Source: Bdellovibrionaceae bacterium UBA6502
Lineage (GTDB): Bacteria > Bdellovibrionota > Bdellovibrionia > Bdellovibrionales > UBA840
Assembly: GCA_002436415.1 (NCBI GenBank)
Contig: DJMA01000005.1
Coordinates: forward strand, 1 to 62,804
Length of the DNA stretch: 62,804 nt
Direction of reading: 5' to 3'
Shown here: in pieces, positions 16,591 to 26,511 of the stretch
Numbering within the stretch: the first letter of the stretch is position 1
Layout of the letters: every line of letters starts with the position of its first letter
Notes under the pieces: generated by a model
Databases searched by the model: none
What the model was told of the DNA's origin: nothing
The model's input: only the letters and a program-made list of their open reading frames with translations
Made by a program: the position numbers and the translations under genes

Positions 16591-18546
16591 TTACGCGCTC
16601 TTTTTTGCTGAAGACATTAAAGCTCGATCAATCAATTGCCTAATTTTGCTAGTATCACCAATAAAAACTGGGGCACCAATTTTAGTGGCCTCACCTGGCA
16701 TACCCCACACCACTGAGCTTTCAGCATCTTGGCACATAGTTACTACCGAGTTTCGCTTTAACTTTAGCAAACCCTGGGCTCCATCTTTTCCCATACCCGT
16801 CAAAAGAATTGCCAATGTTGGTATCTCTGGCCTCTCTGCGACACTATTAAAAAGAAAGTCTACACTTGGTTTATGAGAAGAAACCCTTGGGCTATCTTCA
16901 AAAAAGCTAACATACTTACTTCCAGATTTCTTAAGACCAATATGCTCTTCCCTAGTGGACATATACAAATGCCCTTCCTGGAGCTCTTGGGATTCGTGAC
17001 TGGCCAACTTTAAACCACTTACTTCTGCAAGACGTTTTGCAAAAGCCTCGGCAAAATCCTCCGAAATATGTTGAACCACCATCACTGGCGGAGAATTTCT
17101 AGGCATATTACGTAAGACTCGAACTAAAGCCTCAGTACCACCGGTAGAAGCTCCTAGTACGATAAGCTCCGGTTTAAAAATGGATACTTTTTCAGGACTA
17201 CTCTCAATTTGCTTCACCTGTGAACTTTGTCGTTTTACCATCTCATCATTTTCAAGAAGCGCTAGCAAACGATCTTGAATGGCTTGTTTTTGTGTTCCAA
17301 GATTTTTCTTTTCAATATAATCTTGAGCACCATCCCCTAAGGCTTTTAAAACCTTTTGCGCTTCCGCAGGATTCGCGTCACTAACAATAATCACAGGAAT
17401 CTTTAATCCCTTACTTCTTTTTTCCTGCAACCATTCATGACCATCTTTTTCTGGCATATGCAAATCTAAGGTAATGATATCATAATCTTCTTTGGACAAT
17501 GCTTCATCAGCCATTTTGGCGCTTTCCACCGCCGTAGCATTAAATCTAATTCCATCAATCATTTTAAACATCATACTTCTAACCGTCGGGGAATCATCCA
17601 CAATCAGAACTTTATATTTTGATTTTTTAGGGCTCATATTTGTACTTATCACATTAACAGAAACCGAACTATCTTTTAGCCCGGTCGCCCTCGCCGACAA
17701 ATTGCTTGTACGGTCTTTATCTTTTTGTGTTAGCACTTTACTATAAGTAGAATTACCCATTAAGCTAATGTTATATTGCCTGTAATCAATGGCCTCACTA
17801 TGACCAACAGTTAAAACTCCGTCACTAACCAAACTCCCCAGAAGTCTTTTAATGATTTGATCCACCTCCTCGGGGGAAAAATAAATCAACACATTTCGAA
17901 CAACGACATAGTTGAATTTTTTCTCACTAGAAGAAATATTATCCGTTAAACTTCTGGCTTCGAAAAAACAACGATTTCTAACTTCTTTACTCATCGTAAA
18001 AAGACCGTTGGTTTTACCAGAGCCTTTTAAAACGTTCTTTAAATATTCTGGAGGTATATGCTTCATGGCAGAAGCATTGTAAATGCATTTTTTTGCCTTT
18101 GCGACACTAACAGGATCAATATCACGACCATGAACTTCAAAATCAAAGCCTGGATTTTTTTGACGGAACCATTCACAGACCAATGCAAATGACCATACCT
18201 CTTCCCCTGTAGAACAAGCTGCGGATAGCATTACAAACTTTTTATTAGGATGTTGTTTGTGGTAGTTTTCAAGAAGCTTTACAAAATTATTGTAATGAGG
18301 CTTTTCTCGAAACCAATTGGTAGTATGAATGGTTAAAGCGCTCAACAAATGGGGCATTTCTTTGGGATGTTCTTCAACGTATTCCAGATAAGACTCTAAA
18401 TCAGGAGTATTCAGTTTATGCATTCTTCGAATGACATTGGTAACTAAAATTTCGTGACGAAAATTACCTTCCTGACAAGTTCCTGTTAACTGAGAAGCAA
18501 GAAGAAAGACCATTTCTCTTTCTTCATGAGTTAAATTGATATTCAT
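16591..18546 (-). CDS. CheR-receiver-CheB fusion, chemoreceptor methylation enzyme
   Basis: One 651-residue polypeptide carries both arms of chemotaxis adaptation. Residues about 1-272 are a CheR methyltransferase (TTNWFRE near 75-81, SAM motif SAACSTGEE at 108-116, RNVLIYF at 217-223). Residues about 310-430 are a response-regulator receiver with the acidic pocket VDDS and phosphoacceptor D361 (TLDLHMPEKDG). Residues about 458-645 are a CheB methylesterase with catalytic S467 (GASTGG), H493 (VVQHI) and D588 (GMGKDG). All active-site residues are present. Known CheB/CheR hybrids usually have CheB first and no receiver, so this order is unusual. It is the last gene of cheA-cheW-mcp-cheRB. Confidence 0.95.
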   Translation of the reverse strand: MNINLTHEEREMVFLLASQLTGTCQEGNFRHEILVTNVIRRMHKLNTPDLESYLEYVEEHPKEMPHLLSALTIHTTNWFREKPHYNNFVKLLENYHKQHPNKKFVMLSAACSTGEEVWSFALVCEWFRQKNPGFDFEVHGRDIDPVSVAKAKKCIYNASAMKHIPPEYLKNVLKGSGKTNGLFTMSKEVRNRCFFEARSLTDNISSSEKKFNYVVVRNVLIYFSPEEVDQIIKRLLGSLVSDGVLTVGHSEAIDYRQYNISLMGNSTYSKVLTQKDKDRTSNLSARATGLKDSSVSVNVISTNMSPKKSKYKVLIVDDSPTVRSMMFKMIDGIRFNATAVESAKMADEALSKEDYDIITLDLHMPEKDGHEWLQEKRSKGLKIPVIIVSDANPAEAQKVLKALGDGAQDYIEKKNLGTQKQAIQDRLLALLENDEMVKRQSSQVKQIESSPEKVSIFKPELIVLGASTGGTEALVRVLRNMPRNSPPVMVVQHISEDFAEAFAKRLAEVSGLKLASHESQELQEGHLYMSTREEHIGLKKSGSKYVSFFEDSPRVSSHKPSVDFLFNSVAERPEIPTLAILLTGMGKDGAQGLLKLKRNSVVTMCQDAESSVVWGMPGEATKIGAPVFIGDTSKIRQLIDRALMSSAKKSA

Positions 18547-18555
18547 TGAATCCCC

Positions 18556-20718
18556 TTATACAGCGCTACCAAAACTGTCATCATCTGCGGAAATTTCATC
18601 AATATCCACTTCCAGCTCACTCTCTAAATCTTCAATATCATCATGTAAATCAATTTCTGAAATCGCTATTTCTTCATCATCATGGTGCTTTATATGCTCG
18701 ACAAAACGCCCCACCACTTCTTTACTTTCATCGCTGGTTTCTAAGTCATCCATCGGCTCTTCTTTTCGCTTATTTTTCTTTTTAAGCTTTAAAACCGGAG
18801 CGGCTCTTCCACCGCCCATCACAACTCCAGTCATATCTTTCATGATTTTTTCTAACTGTTCGGCTTCTTGCTTCACACCCACTGCGTGATTCGAAGCTGA
18901 AGTGGCCAAATTGGAATTTGCTTGGGTAGTTTCATCAATTTGTTTCATAGTAATAGAAACCTGCTTAACCCCTTCTTCTTGTTCTCGAGTCGCATCTTGA
19001 ATGCTCTTTACTTTAGAAGTGATCAACTCAATTTCTTCAGCAATTTCATTAAAGGTTTCCATCGCTTGTCCAGAAACACTTTGCCCTTCGCTCACACGAA
19101 GCTTTGTGTTCTCAACAATTTGTTCTACCTGAGATTGAGATTTAGACAATAGAGTGGCAATTTCATTGGCTGCATTACCAGACATCTGCGCTAAATTCCC
19201 CACCTCTTCGGCGACAACCGCAAAGCCTCTTCCATGTTGACCAGCACGTGCTGCCTCGATGGATGCGTTAAAAGATAAAAGCTGAGTTTTAAAAACGATG
19301 TCATTAATTACTTTGGTTTTATCTGCAATCTCTTCAATGATTTGCTTCATTTCATGTAATTCTTCATTGGCCTGTTGGATGGTCTCCATAGAGCTAACCA
19401 TATTTTGCATAATCTCAGACCCCTTTTGAGTTCTTTGATTAACCTCCATTGCTAAAGCTTCTGACTCTTGCACATGCATTGAGGTCTGATTAATCATAGA
19501 AGTCATTTCCGTCATGGATGCTACCGTCTCTTGAACCGCTGCTGCCTGTTCAGTACTACCTGCTGCAAGCTCATCACTAACATTGGATAGATTTTTACTA
19601 GTATCCATAGAGATATCTACTCTAGCTTTTAAACTTTGCATGACAGAAATTAGTGAGTTAGAAATTCTATCTACCACAAACCATACAAGCACCATACTAG
19701 CAATCAAGATGCCCAAAACAGCTATATAGAATAAGAAAATGCTATTTTGAAGTTGGCCAAGTAGCTCTCCGGAGTCAGCCGTAACCACCACACCCCAGCC
19801 CATATCTTCTAACACGTCATAAATTAACGAGCTGTAGCCAACAACACGGTCCACGCCATCATTGCTAGTCACTTCAAAAAATGAAGCATTACCCTCTTTG
19901 ATTCCCTCAAAGGCTTGCATATATTCCGCATCTAGGTCTTTTCCCGATTTTGAGTAATCAATCTCAAAATTTCCTTGGCCTTGAGATGGCTCAAAGTCTA
20001 AAACGATTTTTCCGTTTTTATCTACAATTAGCATGCGGGCACTAGCAAGTCCTTCTCTGGAAAGAGAACTGTACATTTCGACAAAACCATCCTCCATCCA
20101 ACTAGGTCGAAGGCGGGCCGAAACTACACCAATGCTTTCGCCATTTGAATTTTTCACTACCGTGGAAAAACCACTCCCCATGCTTTTTTCTAAGCCAATT
20201 TCTTTACGAATTGGATCATCAATGAATGCTTCAACATAAGTTCCTAAAAGCAGTTTATCTTCGTCATCAGAAAATTCTTCGTTGATAGATTTTTGAAACC
20301 AAACTTGGTCGGAAAAAGACTTACCAGAAAATTTGGAAGAATCAATATCGTCACCTGAGCTCGCAACTGTGTTAGATGCTACAAAATTCCCCTCTTTGTC
20401 TGTATAGATTAAAACCGTGTAGCCATCATTCAACTCAGCAAATTTATTTAGAACATTTTGAATATTTTCTTGGTCTCCATTTTCAAAAACCTGATTAGAA
20501 GCCAAAACTTGAATCTGATTGTACTTCAATCGAAAAAGCTTACCGATTGGTGTTCCGACATTGATCGCAACACTCTGAAGATTCTTAGAACTCATGAACT
20601 TTTGAGTTTCTTCTAGATTATAAACCTGTAAAACACTAACCGCAGCCAGGGACAGCAAGACTACTTCTGTGAGTACCAGAATTTTTAATTTTAATGACCA
20701 TTTCTTGAAATTCAACAT
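18556..20718 (-). CDS. Methyl-accepting chemotaxis protein
   Basis: Membrane chemoreceptor of 720 residues. An N-terminal membrane helix (about 12-32) and a second one (about 325-350) enclose a periplasmic Cache-like sensor domain of about 290 residues (VLIYTDKEGNFVASN, RLRPSWMED). The cytoplasmic signalling domain contains the conserved hairpin tip IVFKTQLLSFNASIEAARAG and FAVVAEEVGNLA. I see no clear HAMP domain between helix two and the signalling domain. A C-terminal extension of about 80 residues is strongly acidic and lacks a visible CheR-tethering pentapeptide. Ligand unknown. The start is 18 bp after the cheW stop. Confidence 0.95.
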   Translation of the reverse strand: MLNFKKWSLKLKILVLTEVVLLSLAAVSVLQVYNLEETQKFMSSKNLQSVAINVGTPIGKLFRLKYNQIQVLASNQVFENGDQENIQNVLNKFAELNDGYTVLIYTDKEGNFVASNTVASSGDDIDSSKFSGKSFSDQVWFQKSINEEFSDDEDKLLLGTYVEAFIDDPIRKEIGLEKSMGSGFSTVVKNSNGESIGVVSARLRPSWMEDGFVEMYSSLSREGLASARMLIVDKNGKIVLDFEPSQGQGNFEIDYSKSGKDLDAEYMQAFEGIKEGNASFFEVTSNDGVDRVVGYSSLIYDVLEDMGWGVVVTADSGELLGQLQNSIFLFYIAVLGILIASMVLVWFVVDRISNSLISVMQSLKARVDISMDTSKNLSNVSDELAAGSTEQAAAVQETVASMTEMTSMINQTSMHVQESEALAMEVNQRTQKGSEIMQNMVSSMETIQQANEELHEMKQIIEEIADKTKVINDIVFKTQLLSFNASIEAARAGQHGRGFAVVAEEVGNLAQMSGNAANEIATLLSKSQSQVEQIVENTKLRVSEGQSVSGQAMETFNEIAEEIELITSKVKSIQDATREQEEGVKQVSITMKQIDETTQANSNLATSASNHAVGVKQEAEQLEKIMKDMTGVVMGGGRAAPVLKLKKKNKRKEEPMDDLETSDESKEVVGRFVEHIKHHDDEEIAISEIDLHDDIEDLESELEVDIDEISADDDSFGSAV

Positions 20719-20736
20719 TACAATATCCTTTTTAAC

Positions 20737-21219
20737 TTAGGCAGCAGACAACTTAGTACTTCGTAATTGTGATAATTCCTCTGTCCCTAAAGTCTTATTC
20801 AAATCAATCAAAGAGACTAATAGCTTCTCTAGCTTAGCAATTCCCACTACATATTCTATCGGAACCATTGAACCAACATTTGGGTTACGATCTATAACAT
20901 CGTCGCCAATAGCAATTACACTATCTACCTGATCTACTAAAGCACCTACAGCCCCAGCATCTGTATCAAAAACAATTAGAGCCTTACCTTCTACTTTATC
21001 TTCCTGGTTAAATCTTGTGCGTAAATCAATCACACCAACAATTTCACCACGAATATTAATCAAGCCCTTAAAATGCTTTACTGTATTCGGCATTTTTTTG
21101 CATGGTTGAGGCTCTACAACCTCACGAACACCTAGTAAAGGAGTTCCATAAACTTCCTCACCTACTTTAAAAAGTAGATACCTTGCTTCTGCTCCTGAAA
21201 CTACATCTGTTTCGCTCAT
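20737..21219 (-). CDS. cheW: CheW chemotaxis coupling protein
   Basis: Adaptor that links the receptor to CheA. The 160-residue protein is a single CheW domain, with recognisable LFKVGEEVYGTPLLGVREVVEP, split here as LFKVGEEVYG and LLGVREVVEP, and the block FKGLINIRGEIVGVIDLR. It starts 3 bp after the cheA stop and precedes the receptor gene. No separate cheY or cheZ is seen in this operon. Confidence 0.96.
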   Translation of the reverse strand: MSETDVVSGAEARYLLFKVGEEVYGTPLLGVREVVEPQPCKKMPNTVKHFKGLINIRGEIVGVIDLRTRFNQEDKVEGKALIVFDTDAGAVGALVDQVDSVIAIGDDVIDRNPNVGSMVPIEYVVGIAKLEKLLVSLIDLNKTLGTEELSQLRSTKLSAA

Positions 21220-21222
21220 TAC

Positions 21223-23079
21223 TTATGCCCCTTTTCTCTTCGTTCTTTTTAAATATGATTTAGTCATTTGACTTAAATTTACAATCATTCCTGGCTCTCC
21301 ATTTCCTAAGATAGTTCCACCAGAATAACCTGGTAAACTTGCCAACTGTTCGGAAAGCGGTCTTACAACAATTTGTTGTTGCCCTAAAATATGATCCACT
21401 TCAAATGCCAATTGATGAGCTCCATCTTGCACCACCAGAGCTGGCGTACCAGCATTGGAATCATTTTCTAGATTTACTTTATTAAAATCGTCTTCTTCTA
21501 AAATTTCTGGAAGGTATTCCACTAAATTTTCAACAGGAACAATTACCTCACGCAAATTGATCATCTTACCTTCAGAACCTGAGTTTTCTAATTTGTGTTC
21601 TGTCAAATCAATGATCTCAACCAATTCCTTCATCGGTACGGCATAATTGGACCTACCAATCTTAACTACCAATGCATCGATGATGCTTAGGTTTGTTGGA
21701 AGTGTGATACGAAAACCGGTTCCCTTGCCAAGTTCACTATCAATTTCAATAGTTCCACCCAACTCGTCAACAGCTTGCTTAACAACATCCATTCCAACAC
21801 CACGGCCAGAAATATCCGTTACTACTTCACGAGTTGAAAATCCTGGAAGTAAAATAAGCCCGTTAATTTCTCTCTTTGTTAAATCTGCATCCGCAGAAAT
21901 TAGGCCCTTTTGAACGGCTTTACTAAAAATAACTTCTGGGTCTATTCCCTTTCCATCATCTTTAACGCTAATCACCACACCACCAGCATCTTGATGGGCT
22001 GCAATGGTAATTGAGGCCTTACCTTTATCCGCTCTTTGGTCATTGTCTTCTACTCCATGATCCACAGCATTTCGAATCACGTGAATCAGCGGATCAGTGA
22101 CTCTCTCAATAACGGTTTTGTCCAAGGAAACCTCTGTTCCCTCTAGGTTAAAATTAATGTCCTTTTCTTGGGCCTTTGCCACATCTCTACCCACTCGTTC
22201 TAATCTTTGGAACAAACCAGCTACGGGTTGCATTCTTAGAGAAAGAGTAAGGTTTTGTAGATCTTTAGTGATTTTGTTACTCAAATAAATTGCGTTACCA
22301 CAAACCTCTGTTTCTAATTCACCCCTTTGCTTGGAGTGAGTAACAATGCTTTGATGAATACTAAGCTCACCAATCAACTGCATTAATTCATCCAGCTTTG
22401 CAGCGGATACACGAATGGTTTTATCTGGACGACTTGCCGAATCTCTTTTCTTTTCTACTGCTTTTTTCGCTTTCGGCGCTGGAGCAGCTGGTTTCGGCTC
22501 TTCCTTAACTACTTGTAAGACTTCTTCACTAGCCTTTTTCTCATTTGAAGATTCCATTGCAAGTTGTGCTTGAATTTCTTCTACTGAAGGAAAACGATCT
22601 GATTGATCATCTGCTGGTGCGGGGCTAACATTTTCTTTGACAGCATTAGCTTCATCTTCTAAAGCAGGCGCACTTGCACCCCCCGCTTGAATTGCTTCGA
22701 TAGCTTTCATAATACTAGCTTCTAATTTTGAAGTATCAGGAATATAGCTAGCATCTTCTCTTAGAGTTTCAATCCAATCATTCAGTAAACTTTGGCTATC
22801 TAGCAAAACACCAATTCGTTCTGAATTCACCAAACTAGGATCATTCTTTAACAAATTAATCAGATCTTCTGCTTTATGAACAAAACTTCCCAGGTCCATT
22901 AAACCAACACTACGGGAAGCACCCTTCACATTATGAGCAACACGAAACAAAGCATCTAAATTACTTTGACTAGGATCCTTCTCCAAGAGCAAACAACTTT
23001 GCTCCCACTCCTGCATAGCTTCGGAGGCTTCATCCAATAGAAGTCCTAAAATTTCCTGATCGATACTATCTGACATCAT
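21223..23079 (-). CDS. cheA: CheA chemotaxis histidine kinase
   Basis: Kinase of 618 residues. N-terminal Hpt domain with phosphorylated H49 (VAHNVKGASRS), a proline/alanine-rich linker (about 130-215) in place of a recognisable P2 domain, a dimerisation domain (about 218-280, RVSAAKLDELMQLIGELSI), an ATPase domain with HVIRNAVDHGVED, DDGKGID and GRGVGMDVV, and a C-terminal CheW-like domain. The phosphate is expected to go to the receiver of the downstream CheR-REC-CheB and to a CheY encoded elsewhere. It is the first gene of the operon; the 256-bp upstream spacer must hold the promoter. The second methionine is an equally possible start. Confidence 0.96.
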   Translation of the reverse strand: MMSDSIDQEILGLLLDEASEAMQEWEQSCLLLEKDPSQSNLDALFRVAHNVKGASRSVGLMDLGSFVHKAEDLINLLKNDPSLVNSERIGVLLDSQSLLNDWIETLREDASYIPDTSKLEASIMKAIEAIQAGGASAPALEDEANAVKENVSPAPADDQSDRFPSVEEIQAQLAMESSNEKKASEEVLQVVKEEPKPAAPAPKAKKAVEKKRDSASRPDKTIRVSAAKLDELMQLIGELSIHQSIVTHSKQRGELETEVCGNAIYLSNKITKDLQNLTLSLRMQPVAGLFQRLERVGRDVAKAQEKDINFNLEGTEVSLDKTVIERVTDPLIHVIRNAVDHGVEDNDQRADKGKASITIAAHQDAGGVVISVKDDGKGIDPEVIFSKAVQKGLISADADLTKREINGLILLPGFSTREVVTDISGRGVGMDVVKQAVDELGGTIEIDSELGKGTGFRITLPTNLSIIDALVVKIGRSNYAVPMKELVEIIDLTEHKLENSGSEGKMINLREVIVPVENLVEYLPEILEEDDFNKVNLENDSNAGTPALVVQDGAHQLAFEVDHILGQQQIVVRPLSEQLASLPGYSGGTILGNGEPGMIVNLSQMTKSYLKRTKRKGA

Positions 23080-23335
23080 TCACTCCAATCAATTTCTCAT
23101 TAACATTTCGGCTACTTAGAGAGAAAAATAAACTAGACTTCCGAAAAGCTTTACTAAACATCTCAATATTAGATTTTGGAACGAGAATAGAAGTGAATTT
23201 CTTTGATTTGGTCCGTAAGGGTCCAGATAAAGCGCTATTTACGAGTTTGATTGTTTTTAATTTACTTAGTTTAGTCTAGGTCTGTATTAATGTTTTATTA
23301 ACATTATTTGAATGGACGAAAAAAAACTAGATTCC

Positions 23336-24124
23336 TTAATAAAATAAATCTTCAGGGTGTCGGGACAAAAAGGAACGCCAAGCCGGGCTAGAAATTTTAA
23401 GCCCCCCATGTCTATCAATTTCCATAATATTTGGTCTACTTGCTAAGTGTTCATAAGAACCAGCATCCGCTAAAAAGAATGCCTCCATAAACCGTAGATA
23501 TTGCGCGGCTTTCATATTCGTAGATTGCGCTCCCTCAAAGTTTGCCTGTAAAACCTCTTGAGCACTTATTTTAGCTTGGAGATACACACCTATTTTCGCT
23601 GACTTTAAAATGGCTTTAATAAAATTTTTCTCTTCTAAATTTAGCCCAGAAAAACGATCTACTATGGCACTTGCTAGTTTAAAATTCATTGGTAACTGGT
23701 TTAAATTATTTCCCGATTTATAAGCATATGACTTAGCTACGTCATGTACCATTAGTGCCAAAAACAAAGCCCTTTCGTAGTCTTTAAAAATGGGTTTCTT
23801 TATAAAAATAGAGCCCATTTCAATTTGATGCCGTAACCTGCGCATAGTTCTTAAGCTATGAACCGCAACGCTAAGCTTTAAACCTTTTCCATTAGGAAAC
23901 AAAAAGGAGTACTCCGAGTGCAGGTCAAAGTGTCGAATAAAGTCTTTTAGTAATGGACGAAAATTATTTTTCTCACTAAAAAATTTTCGATCAGGAACAG
24001 AATAATCAGAAACTCGCTCTATCTTTTGTAGGCGCTCTTCAAGGCGAATGCTTGAAGCGTATTTACAAATTACAGCCTCTGTAACCAATGGAAACAAGGC
24101 AATGAATAGAATAAACCTGAACAA
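23336..24124 (-). CDS. Secreted HD-domain protein
   Basis: Unnamed 262-residue protein with a signal peptide (about 1-17) followed by what looks like an HD-superfamily metal-binding domain: H89 (VAVHSLRTMRRLRH), the doublet H127-D128 (LMVHDVAKSYAY) and D220 (LADAGSYEH). HD domains are usually cytoplasmic phosphohydrolases, so an exported one is odd. A lone gene: it is separated from actF by a terminator and from cheA by 256 bp. Substrate unknown. I am confident in the export signal and moderately so in the HD fold. Confidence 0.65.
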   Translation of the reverse strand: MFRFILFIALFPLVTEAVICKYASSIRLEERLQKIERVSDYSVPDRKFFSEKNNFRPLLKDFIRHFDLHSEYSFLFPNGKGLKLSVAVHSLRTMRRLRHQIEMGSIFIKKPIFKDYERALFLALMVHDVAKSYAYKSGNNLNQLPMNFKLASAIVDRFSGLNLEEKNFIKAILKSAKIGVYLQAKISAQEVLQANFEGAQSTNMKAAQYLRFMEAFFLADAGSYEHLASRPNIMEIDRHGGLKISSPAWRSFLSRHPEDLFY

Positions 24125-24202
24125 TGAGATCCCCTTCTCATCATCATTTTCTCTAATTTAAATTATATTGAAAGCTTCAATTAAAAAGGCTGAAAAAAAT
24201 AT

Positions 24203-24231
24203 AAAAAAAGGCAGCTTGAAGCTGCCTTTTG
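24203..24231 (-). terminator. Rho-independent terminator after the act operon
   Basis: Minus strand AAAGGCAGCTTCAAGCTGCC followed by seven T residues, a ten-pair stem 20 bp beyond the actF stop. Confidence 0.92.
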
Positions 24232-24251
24232 AAATTCTTGTAAGTCGAGTA

Positions 24252-25451
24252 TTAAAGATGGTGATGCATACTCTCATGAAGTCTTGGGTCTTTGATTGGA
24301 ATCAAAGAATTCTTTTCCAAAAACTTATTCACAGCAAACAAGAACAGACCTAAGAAACCTAAGAAAATACCAATTTCGTAAAAGTTAAAAATTGGAGTTT
24401 CAGGGAACATACCATTAGTGTTTGTATGTAAGTTTGGATACACAAGCCAGTAAAAGTCTACATACTGCATGATTAGAACCCATACACATACAACTTTAAG
24501 GTGCCCAGCTTTTTTCTTTGCCCATGCTGGTGCAAGTGCCAAGAAAGGAATAATGAACTTACCAAAAAGTAGAGATAAACTAACCCATTCCCATCCACCA
24601 TGACTTCTGTGAATGTAGAAAATAGTTTCTTCTGGAAGGTTTGCGTACCAAATCAATAGGTATTGTGAAAAGGCAATATAAGCGTAAAAAATTGTAAAAC
24701 CAAAAAGAAACTTACCCATATCGTGAATATGATCATCGTTAATGAATGACTTTAAATATCCCGCCTTAAGAGCAAGAATAAAAAGAATCATCATTGCTAG
24801 ACCACTCTGAAATAAGCCAGCAAAAGCATAAACACCAAAAATAGTAGAGAACCAATGAGGATCTACAGACATCAAAGTATCTACACTAAACAATGAATAA
24901 GAAAGAGCAAAGACAACAATAAAACCAACACTTAAAGCAAGGTTTTTATGAGTTAGGTTTACATCACCCGTCTCATCTTGTTTTAAGCTGTTGCCAACGA
25001 TTTTTTTTGCAAACAAAAGCCAAAGCAAAATAAAGGCAATCACACGAAAAATGAAAAAACCTTCATTTAAGTAGGAAACTTTCTTTTGAATCAAAGTATC
25101 TACCGCAACGATTTCTGGATTTAACCAAGGATAGATGAAATCGGCACCTATGATTAAAACAATCGCTCCAACCAATACATATGGTAAGAAAGCGGTAAAA
25201 GCCTCTGGCACTCTTCGTAAATTTACCGACCAACCAGCATTGGTGATATGGTTAATTGCAACAAAGAATAGTCCACAAAGACTAAGACTTGTGAAATAGA
25301 AAAAACTAGTCAGATAGGAATACCAAACCCTTTCAGGATTATTGTAAATCCCAAAAAGAAATGTAAGTAATCCAACCAAGGCGCATACCCAAACCACTGT
25401 TTTAGTAGCAGGGCTCATTTTGTATTTTGGAACGTTAATATCTTGAGCCAT
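24252..25451 (-). CDS. actF: ActF, alternative complex III quinol-binding membrane subunit
   Basis: Polytopic protein (399 residues from ATG 25451; about ten membrane helices) of the NrfD-like family that pairs with ActC in alternative complex III. I prefer ATG 25451 over the upstream ATG at 25484 because it lies directly after the actE stop, has AGGGA at good spacing, and avoids a 32-bp overlap. It is the final gene of actABCDEF. In many genomes cytochrome oxidase genes follow; here a terminator does. Confidence 0.92.
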   Translation of the reverse strand: MAQDINVPKYKMSPATKTVVWVCALVGLLTFLFGIYNNPERVWYSYLTSFFYFTSLSLCGLFFVAINHITNAGWSVNLRRVPEAFTAFLPYVLVGAIVLIIGADFIYPWLNPEIVAVDTLIQKKVSYLNEGFFIFRVIAFILLWLLFAKKIVGNSLKQDETGDVNLTHKNLALSVGFIVVFALSYSLFSVDTLMSVDPHWFSTIFGVYAFAGLFQSGLAMMILFILALKAGYLKSFINDDHIHDMGKFLFGFTIFYAYIAFSQYLLIWYANLPEETIFYIHRSHGGWEWVSLSLLFGKFIIPFLALAPAWAKKKAGHLKVVCVWVLIMQYVDFYWLVYPNLHTNTNGMFPETPIFNFYEIGIFLGFLGLFLFAVNKFLEKNSLIPIKDPRLHESMHHHL

Positions 25452-25452
25452 C

Positions 25453-25986
25453 TTAATTCCCTGAATCTTTCTTTTGAAGTTCACGTACGTAATTTACAAT
25501 GTGCCAACGATCTTCGTGACGAATTTGACTAGCATAAGAACCCATCAAACCACGACCAGCGGCGATGATGTGATAGATTTCTCCATCCGTCCAGCCTTTG
25601 ATCTTATCACTTACTAAGGATGGTGGCTTAAGAGCCATATACTCAGCAACCGTTCCGTCACCTTTACCTGTTTGACCGTGACAAACCATACAATAAGTTT
25701 CGAACTTATCTTTGCCTTTCTCTAGATCGATTTTGTCTTTGAAAGGGTTTGGCATCGCCTTAGCCAATTCAGGTTGCTTAGCATATTTATAACGAGGATT
25801 GTTTCTCGCCACAGTATGCTCAGGTGGAACACGCATCGAACGACCATCATTTGCTTCTGGATCGAAATCTTGTTCTTCAAAGGCAGGAGAGTCCATCATG
25901 TTTTGCACTAACTCCACATTTGGCTGATCTTTCTTACAGGCAGCCAAGCCTAACAACAAACTTGTTAATAGCAATACACTTTTCAT
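25453..25986 (-). CDS. actE: ActE, mono-heme cytochrome c lipoprotein of alternative complex III
   Basis: Periplasmic cytochrome of 177 residues. The N-terminus is a lipoprotein signal with the lipobox LLGLAAC (C17). One heme site, CMVCH, is followed by GQTGKGDG and, near the C-terminus, GLMGSYAS, which would supply the axial methionine. This fits the ActE subunit, which passes electrons from the complex to downstream acceptors. It abuts actD (1 bp) and actF. Confidence 0.93.
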   Translation of the reverse strand: MKSVLLLTSLLLGLAACKKDQPNVELVQNMMDSPAFEEQDFDPEANDGRSMRVPPEHTVARNNPRYKYAKQPELAKAMPNPFKDKIDLEKGKDKFETYCMVCHGQTGKGDGTVAEYMALKPPSLVSDKIKGWTDGEIYHIIAAGRGLMGSYASQIRHEDRWHIVNYVRELQKKDSGN

Positions 25987-26511
25987 TTAAAACTCCGCTA
26001 CTCTTCTGATATCGGTAGCACCGATAGATTTAAGGTGGCTTTCTGCTTTCTCAGGACTGTAACCAGTTTCTGTCTCTGGAATAAAAAGAGCAAACTTGCT
26101 ACAAGTTAAATCTGGGTCGATCACCGGTGGCTTCACTTTTGGAAGACCATTTAAAATGAACATCGCCCCTACTGAGCTCAAAGCACCAAACAAAATAGTT
26201 AATTCAAATAAAATTGGGATAAATGCTGGTAAAGACATAAAAGGCTTACCACCAACATTTACAGGATAGTTTACAGCTGAAGTCCACCAAGTGAACCAAA
26301 GCCCAAAGCTACAACCAGTAAGGCCGGCAAAGAAAGTCACCCATGGAATTGCAGAGCGACCTAAACCCATTGCTGCGTCCATTCCATGGATTGGGAATGG
26401 AGAAATGGTATCAAACTCTCTGTATCCTGCAGCGTAAGTCTTTTTAGCAGCTGCTAATAATTTATGATCGTCTTCAATGAATCCAACTACACCAGATACA
26501 TACTTACTCAT
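25987..26511 (-). CDS. actD: ActD, small membrane subunit of alternative complex III
   Basis: 174-residue protein from ATG 26511 with two central membrane helices and the family end of a short soluble domain (SHLKSIGATDIRRV). The ATG at 26511 is preceded by GGAGGTGG at seven bases and overlaps the end of actC by 8 bp; the longer reading from 26535 has no such signal. ActD is a structural subunit of the complex between ActC and ActE. Sequence is typical: YDTISPFPIHGM-like block is present as FDTISPFPIHGMD. Confidence 0.92.
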   Translation of the reverse strand: MSKYVSGVVGFIEDDHKLLAAAKKTYAAGYREFDTISPFPIHGMDAAMGLGRSAIPWVTFFAGLTGCSFGLWFTWWTSAVNYPVNVGGKPFMSLPAFIPILFELTILFGALSSVGAMFILNGLPKVKPPVIDPDLTCSKFALFIPETETGYSPEKAESHLKSIGATDIRRVAEF

